A program made the position numbers and the translations under genes. The notes under the pieces are model-generated. The model did no database searches. It was not told where the DNA came from and saw nothing but the letters and a program-made list of their open reading frames with translations. A stretch of DNA of 64,000 nucleotides from Apoda limacodes (lineage: Eukaryota; Arthropoda; Insecta; Lepidoptera; Limacodidae), in contig OX291542.1 in assembly GCA_946406115.1 (NCBI GenBank), positions 36,785,321-36,849,320 on the forward strand, given 5' to 3'. Within the stretch, counting starts at the first letter, position 1. Each line of letters begins with the position of its first letter. Below are positions 29,206 to 39,749 of the stretch, in pieces.

Positions 29206-32200
29206 TAGCGTCAGCTGTGTGTGTGTGTGTGTATGTGACCGAGGAAAAATATTTAATAGCATGAAATTAATAACAAACATGTTATAACATTAAAAAATAC
29301 CTTGTTAGTTACCAGTAAAAGTAAAGTGAGGTAAAATAATATTGGAGGGTAATGCCTAATGTTATTGATGACTTGTAAAGTAGCTAATTATCTCTAACTC
29401 GTTATTGTAACGAAAGGCTTGTGAAAAATGATAATACGACCCTGTATTATAGTTTAATTTTAATGTGTTTGAGTCCAGTCATCTCAGTATATACCTCTCC
29501 TCACAATGGAACTACGGGGTGCTTCACTGCTGCCAAAAGGATAGCCGATTCTGGATGTCAATTTTGTTTATTAAATTTTTTGAAGTGAAAACTTCTTTGG
29601 CGGCGTTGAGAACTTTTTTGGGATGGGTAGAAAATGTTAAACTCGCCTCAGGACACATGACTTCATCGATAATTCGTAAGATGAGTAAAATGTTAAACTC
29701 GCGTCAGGACTCGTGTCTTGATCGAAAATTCGTAAAACGTATCTCTCTTTCTACCGTGCGGCGAAAATGTATGCCTGCGCCTGCTGTTTCGTTTTTTTTT
29801 AGTATATGGCGATTATGAGTAGTACAGGGAGGTTGGATATGGGATTTTAATTCTATGACAGATTGAGATGTCCAATATACTACCTCAAAGAAGTATTTAA
29901 ACAAACATTATTATTTATAATAAATAAATATGTATACGAAGTGATGGGAAGTAAATAGCTATTATGTTTTCACTACTGCCGGCACTCCTGGACTGCAACC
30001 CGTTTTTTTACTGACTTTCACTACTTTACTTATTCGTCTCCCATATTATGATTTTTCGGTATTATTCCCCCTCCCCAACCCCTCTTCCTCTTATAAGATC
30101 CTAAAATTTACATAGAACCAAGTTGTACACGATCCAGAAAATCAGCTGTGAAAAGTACACGTAAAACAAATTTGCTGCTTTATGACTTTCAGTGGACTTG
30201 AAATTTTAAAAGATAATATTATTGAAAGTATTTCTATGTCCCAGCGCCTGCAGCGCCGTTATTTTGTTCTTGGTGGAGGCAGCTACTCGTGCCTACTTGA
30301 GTGCGATAATTGTGATGGTCTCCGTTGTTTCATATATATTTTGATTTTGTATAAAAGTCCATGTTGATGTTTAGCTATTTTACAATAACATTAATACGAA
30401 ATATAATTGCAATTGTAAAAAATTCAATACAAGATTAATAAGGTGCTAATTCAAAGAAAATTAACGTTTACTAAAAAATATTCTTCATAACAAAGAAACT
30501 GAGTAATTTTCACGGGGCCGTGACAATTAATATAATATTTATATATCTAATGTGAATAATGTTATGTTATATATCATTAACATATAAAATAAATAAATAT
30601 GACTAAAAATCGATGTTTTATGTATTTTTAGAAAAAATAATGTAGGTACTCCGAATGTCTACTACTCAAAAACTGATAAATATACGAGTTTAAACAATGT
30701 ATTTTAATATCGATGTATGAATGCCTTTATACATATATAGGGTTGGCACCAAGCTTTTTACCAAGGTGATAAAAAACACAAACAATAAACGTTTTAAAAT
30801 AGCTTATGACATTTATTAAAAAATATCTTCCTACGAAGAGGAAACTAAGACTATCTAATGGCGGCGCTAATAAGCTGCTATGATATTTTCAAATTCAAAA
30901 GTAATCAAAAATCATTATAATTATAGTGCATTACTTATAGCGAAAAATATAAAAAAAAAAGATAAATAAAAAGAAAGACTATAAACCACGACGTCAACAG
31001 TTCATTGCTTGATAATTGAAATCTGCTGATATATTATAGATACAATATCAGTATTAGTATGTTATGTTAATAATCTAAGCCTGGAATACATGCACCTGCA
31101 AAAATATAACCCTTGAACATTATCCATGTAGTCGGTGTCACAAGCATTACCTGGTTACATAATATACCTCTTTAGCATTACATACACATGCACATGCATG
31201 AACATATTACTGTTACGTTAACGTATTTTGTTTTTAGTTGCTTTTGTTATCGTTAACGCAGATAAATCAGCGCAAATTCTTCCTTTAAGACAAATGTGCA
31301 CTTCGTGGGAAGCGACACCTGGCAAGCTCTCGACGCATAATTCGGGGATGCCCCTTTAATATTAAAGCTACTTTATTACCTACGGTAAACAACCTACTTT
31401 TTACCAACAACGTTTTCAATATTTAATTTTATGGACGATATATTTATGTCTTTACTAAAAAACGTTTTGTTCGATAGAGTAGAAGAGTAGGTTCCGCGAG
31501 GGCAATATGGTATAGATAATGTACACCAATTGCGTAAGAAGCAAGGTAATATTATAATAGTGTTTCTGTGGGGGTCATCACAAGGACAATGTCTCCAATT
31601 AATAAGTGAACAGAAAAAAATACAGGGATATTAAGAGTTTATAGATGGATATAGATGTGTTATTCAAAGATATTTGAAGTGTAGGTTTGGTTATAAATGA
31701 TGAGCTTACCAGAAGTGTTTTTACCGCTTTTATTCTCCCTAGAGGTACTTTCAGACCCTTACAATAATAATTGTAGTCCACCGTAGGTGAGAAGTTTTCA
31801 CTAATGCGCCATGGGGCCCGGTCTCTTATTAGAGTAAATAGGTTTCTAACATTCAGTTTTCACTCCAGCGCCTCTTAGCGAGTCCAATGGAATCAGAATG
31901 TATGGAGGAGGAACCTATTCACTTAGTTCAAACGCGATAATGAAAGAATACTTTGTTTTTATGTCGTAACTAACTTTAATTTAACACGGTATATAATCAC
32001 CAATGGCTACAGTTAAAATATATCGGCTGATATCTGCGCATAAACACTGATCAGTTCCGTAGAAATATTCTTCTAAATTCGTACAAATAATGAAGAGCTT
32101 TTCGATGATAGATATCTGGTATGGGACGATTAGGTATCAGAAAAGTCTCTTGCCTTGACTGGAGGTCTTGCGTGGAGGATCATTCGATCACCATTATGTA

Positions 32201-32639
32201 CAAGGCTTAGTCAAATAAGATCTATATAATTTACTTGTTTTATTTATTGCGCCTGTTTAATTAATTCCTGGTCCATCTTTCAAATAACAACTTGATCGCT
32301 TATCAGAAATACTATTCAATATAACCTCATATATTTCTTTTCTTAAATATGCCTTTAGTGTGATGGTCAATGGGTTGCAATATTTAAGCCTTAGTTCCAA
32401 ATAACATAGTTAGTCGGCACTGAACTAACCTTTTACAGTACAACTGGGTCAAGAATGAGAACCAGAGAATTTTGGACCTGGCTATCTCCAACCAATCACT
32501 AACTTAAAGTTACTATGTTTGCCCTCAAGTTTATGAAAATAGCCAACGCAAAGGACTTTGTATTGAACAATGAAATATTAAATTATCTTCAGTACATCCA
32601 ACCGAAACTACAAGGTGTCGCAATAGAACGTGCATATTC
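29206..32639. other. Unassigned A+T-rich stretch
   Basis: A short (TG)n tract at 29216-29232. The short reading frames here (for example at 29465-29818) have no recognisable motif or codon pattern. No gene seen. Confidence 0.55.
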
Positions 32640-33740
32640 AAAAAATAGATTAAAAATAAATACATAAGGTATAGTTAAAATAAACCTAAGGAATTGTAAA
32701 GTAATAACTGAAGTTTATTTTTTAAAAATAACATTATCTAAATAATGACCCTCTCTGACGGCACTCCTTTAACCGGAACGGAAATTATTGAAAACTTTCT
32801 TCCATAATACCGGTGTAATTGCTGCCATTTCACCACGAATATTCTCTTTGAGCTGATCTATGTTTCTCTGATTATTGCTGTAGACTTTTTGTTTGATGAA
32901 GTCAAGTCTAGACTACGAGGTGGTTATGGAATATCACCTCTTTTCGAAATCAGACTGCCTGGGAACATCTGTTTCACAACCGCCATGGAGTTATTTTACA
33001 TTTTACTGGTAGCTCCGTTTTGTTGAAACCAAGTCCTAGAATTAACTATTTTTGAATTTTCAAGTTCTGGAGCCAAAACACCTTCCAACATCGCAACATT
33101 GCTTTCAATATTTATTTTTTTCAGTTACGTTTTGCCCTCGCAAATTTTCGCAGAAAAAAGGACCAATTATTCCTTTAATCTTTCCATCAATTTTGATGGT
33201 TTATGAACCCATTAATATGAAAATGGACCTCATCAGAGAAAAGGATATTGTCAAAATTGGAAAATCGATTGAGCATTTCATTAGCAAATCCTGCGAGCCT
33301 TGTGAGTCAGACTCTTTAAATTCTTGTGTAAATTGCAGATGTATGGATGCAGTTTAAGATCCAAGTTTGAAATTCATTGCAAACTTCGTCGCGATATGTG
33401 TAAGACAGACGATCTCTTGCGAGCAGACATTTGTGGATCTACTCGTACAGACTGCATAACTCTCGCAATATTGTCTTCGGTCCTAGATGTTCTTAGACGA
33501 CCTTTTAGACGTTGAACCGGTCTCTTCAAAACCATTTTACTAAAAATTACCCATATTTTAATTAAATTATCACTCGGCGCTTTACTAATTCGCCGTAGTC
33601 CATATTCAGAAAAATATAGTCGCCTAGTAACAATGTATGCACACGAAATGAGCAACGCTTCCCGTCGAAATAACTCATAGTGACTAAGAACCTGATAGAC
33701 GGTCCTCAACAAGCCTTTCCACATAGGTGATCTTCTTTCA
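32640..33740 (-). pseudogene. Decayed mariner-like transposase (insect DD(E/D) family)
   Basis: Minus-strand pieces in order: N-terminal FRREALLISCAYIVTRRLYF with a linker to SRTEDNIARVMQSVRVDPQ and MSARKRSSVLHISRRSLQ (helix-turn-helix); FSDEVHFHINGFINHQN around the first catalytic Asp; and C-terminal DFIKQKVYSNNQRNIDQLK, ENIRGEMAAITPVLW. Several stops and frameshifts separate them, and the middle of the catalytic domain is not clear. The block with tgcacgttctattgcgacac near 32,625 probably marks one end. A related remnant lies at 49.5 kb in the opposite orientation. Confidence 0.72.
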
Positions 33741-33860
33741 AGGTCGTTTGAAAAAACCGTCGGGACGGCTGGCTACACGGCTGTCAACTTCAGTGTGACT
33801 AACCTCGCGGACTGAAAGCACTTCGAACAAAATGGCTCTAACACTTTCGAAAATAATAAT

Positions 33861-34020
33861 AAAAAATCGGCCAAGTGCGAGTCGGACTCGCGCACGAAGG
33901 GTTCCGTACCATTATCTATAAAAACGGCAAAAAATATATTTGTTTTTGTTTTATTTTAATTTAATTATTTATTTTTAAAGTGACTATATAATTAAATATC
34001 GCAGCCATTACTGCATCGTT
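33861..34020 (+). repeat. Dispersed lepidopteran repeat (ggccaagtgc type), copy 3, 5' end
   Basis: Begins aaatcggccaagtgcgagtc, then ggactcgcgcacgaagggtt and ccgtaccattatctataaaa, the standard head of this family. It breaks off after about 160 bases. Confidence 0.75.
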
Positions 34021-35170
34021 TTCAGCGCCTTAACATCTTACCAACTGTTTTTTAAAGATGTATTTAAAATATATACCTCTACAAATAATACTAACAAATT
34101 AAAAATGCTTTTATGTACATTTGTTATGTAAAGGACAATTGTCTTATTATAAGCATAAGTGATATACTCATATATCATTTTGTAACTGTTCAGCTCAGCT
34201 ATATTTTGTGCTATCGATTGTTTTAAATATATAAAGCTGTAAGTTCCTCTAAAAAATGTAAAAATAAAATAATATACAATGAGCTCAGATGTTGGAAACA
34301 ATCAGAGAGAATTTTATTGTAAGTTTTTATTAAATCTATAAATATGCAGAATTATATGATGATAGTGAAATATATAAAATATAACTAGATATTCTGTAAA
34401 CTAACTTCGTTAACAATAACTGATTCATAAAAATAAAATGAAGGTTTATGTATAATTCTTAGACTAAGAATATAAGTACAAAAAGGGTTCTAAGATGAGA
34501 GCTGCGGCTGCGGAGTGCCTCGATACGCATAATGGTGGAACATCAGGGAGCAGGTGATCACTTCACAGCGTTAATTATTCAAAGACTGTAGTTAATGTGT
34601 TACTAAGTTGGTATTTAGAGGTCTTTGTGGTAGATTAGACACAAAACTAGCTTAATAAAATTGGGCACTTGCTAGCTACGTCACATGTAAGAGTTAGAGT
34701 TAGAGCAAAAGCGCTCCATTTGTGTTGAAATCAATTACATCGACGATCGATCATAAGATTTCAGATTAGGCAGTGCGATCATAGATTGTTTTCGACAATA
34801 AACAAAATTCTATTTATGTTAACAGATTTTACATCTGAGATTCTGATCTTTAACAACTGAGTAGCTTTCCGGCTCTTCGCGGCAGGAAAAATTAATTTAG
34901 TAAATCGTTAAACTGTTTCGAGAGTCTTAGATGTTAGTTTTAATTTTATAGTGTTGGATACAAAAATGTACCGACAACACAAAACTTTTGAATTAGCCTC
35001 ATCATAACTTATTAACTTTAGTTTCACTAAGTTTACATTAATAAATGTAAATTCACGTTCCAGAAAATGTGTTAATAGGTATATAAGGTAAGATTCAAGA
35101 GAAAAGAAAACAATTTAGTCAGTTATTGTTCAATGACCATGACAACGCATTTTCAAAGCTTCCATAAATG
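34021..35170. other. Unassigned stretch
   Basis: A+T-rich; no gene or repeat family recognised. Confidence 0.55.
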
Positions 35171-35455
35171 CGTACCCAAGAGAAGATAAGACGAGGTCGA
35201 AGTAGAGGAGGCGGCGCAAGAGAAGATAGGCTCAGGATGAAGTAGAAAAGGCGACATAAAAGAAGATAAACCGAGGACGAAGTAGACACAAGAGGAGATA
35301 GGCCGAGAATGAAGTAGAGGAGGCGACGCAAAAGATAATAAGCCGAGTACGAAGTAAAAAAGGCGACACAAGAGGAGATAGGCCGAGGACGAAGTAGAGA
35401 AGGCGGCACAAGAGAAGATAAGCCGAGGACGAAGTAGAGTAGGCGTCACAAAATG
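35171..35455. repeat. Minisatellite, about 40-bp purine-rich unit, seven copies
   Basis: Unit close to acgaagtagagaaggcggca and caagagaagataagccgagg, diverged between copies, with one shortened copy near 35285. It abuts the 3' end of the mariner pseudogene, and minus-strand reading frames run from one into the other. Confidence 0.88.
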
Positions 35456-35499
35456 AGCAATACGTGGGACATACAGAAAGTTTGGAGACACTAAAAAAC

Positions 35500-36559
35500 T
35501 AACTTCTTGGAGAAAATATTTTAATTTAATCTTTTCAAAGAACTCTTCACCAGCCTGTTTACAAAGTTTCATGCGTCTAAACCAATTTTCGAAACATTTT
35601 TTCCGGTCCGCCGCAGACACCTCTTCCACGGCCTTCTCGAACGCTGCAAGCGCGTCTTCCGGCGATGGCAACTGAACCTTTTAGCTGATTTTTTTTTATT
35701 TTAGGGAATAAAACACACGGTGTCAGATCAGGACTGTAAGAAGGGTGACCCAAGACTCTGACCGGAGTAGTGTCCAGGAAGTCCCTCGTTTTGAGCGCTG
35801 AGTGCGCGGGCGCGTTGTCATGGTGAAGCAGTACCCCGCGTAGCAGGCAGACAGACAGAACTTCTGGCAGGCATTTTGTGGTATACCATTCGGCGTTGAT
35901 GCTGCTTTGGTTTCGTAATGGAATTAAAAGCACATACCCCGTCAAAGTGAAGAAACTAGCGATCAAAATAGTCCCTGCGCTTCTCGATCGCTTTACTTTC
36001 GTAGGCGTTGGTTCGATTTGAAACAGCCAAACTGTCGACAGACGCTTTGTTTCTGTATCGTATTGATAAATCCAGGATTCGTCACCTGTCTCAATGTCGT
36101 AAACGCGCCGAGACGATTGTGCTTAAATTTTTTAAACCATATCACGGCACCACTCCACACGGGCCTGCTTCTGAGCTTCGGTGAGGTTGTGCGGCATTCA
36201 GCGTGAAACTATCCTCCTCACGCGAAGGTCCTCCAGTAGAATCTTGTGAAAGCTTCCCGAACCAATCTGCAGTGTATGCTAAATCTCTTTTTATTTAATT
36301 CGGCTGTTTTCTTGAATAATTTTTTTACTGCCAGCACACTTTCTTTCGTGACAGCCGTCATAGGACGACCACTCCTATGTTCATCGCCCAAAGTAAGGCG
36401 ACCGCGTTTAAACTCGCTATGCCAACGGAAGATGGATGCTTTTGAAGGTCCTTCATTCAAAAAACTCCTTGGAGTCGATCAAATGACTCATCAGGTTTTT
36501 AGGCCATATATAAAATCGTAGAAAATCATCGCACGAAAATGTTCTCGATGCAGATCCAT
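35500..36559 (-). pseudogene. Mariner (DD34D) transposase pseudogene
   Basis: Starts at the Met codon complementing 36557-36559 (MDLHREHF, RAMIFYDF). It continues in pieces: helix-turn-helix EGPSKASIFRWHSEFKRGR and LGDEHRSGRPM; catalytic blocks TGDESWIYQYD, PTPTKVKRSRSAG and MIASFFTLTGYV; LLHHDNAPAHSAL; the third Asp in PSYSPDLTPC; and C-terminal SPEDALAAFEKAVEEV and CFENWFRRMKLC. At least three stops or frameshifts break it (near 36,480, 36,220-36,130 and 35,690). The mariner signatures HHDNAPAH and YSPDLTPCD are clear. Terminal repeats were not resolved. Confidence 0.85.
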
Positions 36560-38819
36560 TTTTAAATGAGACACGATAACTTAATTTGGCTCTCAAAAAT
36601 ATGTGGCGGGAAATTCGAAATTCGAACAATGGTATTTTTACTTTTAAATAACCAAATTTTTCAAAATAATTACAAGTGGCCAGGTGCCTTATACATAAAA
36701 ACTTTTTTCACAAAACTTGCTGCGTGGCCTGGTATTCTCTATACAAATAAATACAAATATTTATCTGTAACTGCAAACACGTTCAAAATAAATTTTACTA
36801 TCAGCTGTAACCTTATAATTGTGTCTCAGTAATGATAACAGTGTAATTTATTTCCAATAACATAATTAAGTAACAAAACTAAAATTATCTTAAACTAAAA
36901 ACCCTTAAAAACAAATAAATAAAACAGAATTAAAATGAAAAACCCCAAACTCATAAAAAATTAATAAAGTTTTATGTATTATTTCGATCAGTGTAAGTGG
37001 TATTTTTATTTTATTGTTCGTTTTATTCTCTTTCTAAGGTTCCGTAATATACGAAGGTAAAATAAAGATGTTATTGATTTTTTGTTCCATTAGCGCCGCT
37101 GAATTGCTTGTAATTTTTACGTGTCCATGCCGACGAAAACAAATGAAACATAAAGAAAAAAAACATTAGTCAACAAATAACTGAATATATATCTCCTATA
37201 CTTCTGATAGTATATTTATAATTAAATTGTTACCAATCAAGTGTCTGTACATGAAAGAAAATATTTCCAAAAAACTAATCTATAATTCTTTAATATGTGT
37301 TACATGTTATTCTAAATCGAGTTTTCCTAAGTAGGTACTTTATAATTGACGACTTGAAACTAATTATAACTCTCAAGACGTTTCAGCTCCGACGTGCGAC
37401 TGGAGTTTACTGTTAAAGTGCGAGTGTCTCAAACCCGGGATATTGTCTAAGACTAAGATGCTTGTCAAGATAAATCAAAAAAGCTCGAACTCGAAGGGGT
37501 TGTTTCGTTATTGAGTTCCTATGGCCACCTTCCGGCTCCATCATCAGATCAGCTCCAGGTTACCATATTATAGCATCGTCATCGAACAGTAAACTCAAAC
37601 TCTTGCTTGCCTAACACTTATTTCATAGGCACAGTGTTACGCGTTACATTTGAAATCATATTTTACCCCCCATTAAATGTTCATACGATCGGGGGCTTAA
37701 AAGGGAAATCAATTATTTTTAACTCCAATAAACTTATTAAATTTTAAAGACATCCCACATAAGGGGTTGCTCAAAAAAATGACACCCCTCAGTAGGTATA
37801 TGTAATAAAATTATAATAGAAATCTATATATAATTTCATGACAATTTTTATCAGAATCTATAGACAGCAGTGGCAGAATTATACGGGTGTGACATACGGG
37901 TAACAAATCTTTACGAATTCCATTTATACTATGAGCCTACTGAATCCTAAAACTATTAAATTAAACAGATTGTTATAAGAAGAGCAAATTACCTTTTTTT
38001 ACAATTTAAACAATCGATATATCAAAAAAAAATATTTACTGATAACATGGTAAACTCCATATAAACTAAACTAATTAAAAAGTCAATAAAAAACAGTATA
38101 TTAAATATAAAATATAAAAAAACAGTTTATAAAGACAAGCGATGTGAAATATATTATTTAAAATAACTTAAATTGAAACTTCATAAAACTGAAACAACTA
38201 CAAAATACAGATATAATGAAGATAATGCCTACTGTTATACTAAAGTTATTTGACACAGAACTTGGAACAAAACTAACTTTCTCAAAGAAAACTGAACTAA
38301 ATTTTATACTTTTTCATTAAGGGACTAATAGCGGCTAACTAGCGCCACAACATGGTATTTTTTAACTACTCTTCACACAAAGCATATTAAGAAAATATTT
38401 ATGTAGAAATTATTAAACTGGTCATAAGCTATTTTCAAAACGTTATTTATTTAATGTATATGTAAAAACCCAAAATTCCTTATCACGTGAACTAATTGGT
38501 TATAATGAGAAGTATCCACATACAGTGGACAGTTCGCGTCGCGTTCTACTAGTCATAGCTATGTAGTAGTTACAGGAAAAATATTTGAGAACCCGAACTG
38601 ATAGCTTGCTCACTAGTATTATGTACGAGTGAGCAAGTAGCCGACGACCCGCAATTTTAAATTAAACACACATAATAAATTACATTTTAAATACTTCTTA
38701 AATTGGAATAAAAATAACTTAATAAAATATTTATGAGTAACATATTAAAATCCATTAAAGTATCATGTTTTCGACGTATAAGTTGGTCCTTTTGATAGAA
38801 TCCTGGCTCCAAATATAAT
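36560..38819. other. Unassigned stretch with a dispersed fragment
   Basis: Around 37,430-37,570 lies a fragment (gatgcttgtcaagataaatc, cctatggccaccttccggct, catcatcagatcagctcc) seen in many lepidopteran repeats and partly shared with about 15,455-15,545. The rest shows no gene. Confidence 0.5.
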
Positions 38820-39205
38820 GCTTGCATAACATGGTCATTAATGCTGGTGTTCCACAAGGCTCTATTCTCTCTCCCACGCTGTTTCTACTGCATACCAATG
38901 ATATGTTGATGTTCGAAAACAAACATTGCTATGCGTCTTATTATACGGGCTATGCAAACATCCCATATTCCGTTGTAGAGGAAAACCACACAAAACTTGT
39001 CTCTAAAATCAATACCGCTCTATCCAAGGTCTCTGATTGAGGTCGAGAAACTAGGTTCAGTTCGGTATGCACGTTCACCACTAAGAAAACCCCATTCACT
39101 AAGATTCCACAATTCCAGAACACATTCTTTACCATCTTTTAGAACACATGGGGACTCTTCGTGCTGACATCTTCGGCGATGTTCAGTTCTGAGATCATTT
39201 GGGAG
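38820..39205 (+). pseudogene. LINE reverse-transcriptase fragment
   Basis: Encodes [20 protein letters not shown] (the conserved block before the active site), degraded sequence where YADD should be, then VVEENHTKLVSKINTALSK and, after a stop, TTKKTPFTKIPQFQNTFF. It is typical of CR1/L2-like elements in Lepidoptera. The active site is lost. Confidence 0.75.
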
Positions 39206-39749
39206 ACCAGGTAAAAATAAAATTATTTATTTTAATTAATTAATATACAGGTCATGCTGGCTTGAAATAACTTGGAGTAGGTACTTAACAGAGCGAAGTA
39301 GTAATTCACCCCCGGGTAATAATATCTATTTCTACTTCCTATTTATATCTAATAAGTCACACCATAATAGTTAAGGATCCATTCTAATCTAAATCTAAAT
39401 GTAATGCCAAACTTATCTTTTCATCAGAATTTTGAATTCGGACATCAAAGTGTATCTAATAAACAATAATTGCTTCAAAAGAAGTATTTTATAGTATATA
39501 GTTACGAGTATGTGTACTATGAAGTAATTATTCAATGTTAAAAGTTGTTATTGAAACGGAACGTGACGCAGGTACATATATATATAGAAAGATAGTTGCA
39601 GCAAATTTTCCATTTTTGTTTTTATTAGTAACTATTATTTATTTTTTCATATATAAATACTACTTATTTTTAAAATACTTTTATTTTCTTCTTTTTAAAT
39701 TTACAATTGATTAATTACAAATAGTCTTATATAAAAATATAAAATAAAA
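39206..39749. other. 3' flank of the RLE retroelement frame
   Basis: Very A+T-rich. On the minus strand several AATAAA-like polyadenylation signals occur within about 150 bases of the stop codon (39,640-39,710). No distinct poly(A) tail or duplication marks the element's 3' end. Confidence 0.5.

Noticed and set aside
29465..29818. 117-codon plus-strand frame
   Set aside because: No recognisable motif, no splice or repeat context, and composition like other random frames here; not supported as a gene.
33052..33357. 101-codon plus-strand frame
   Set aside because: Antisense shadow of the decayed mariner-like transposase, whose minus-strand reading has recognisable motifs.
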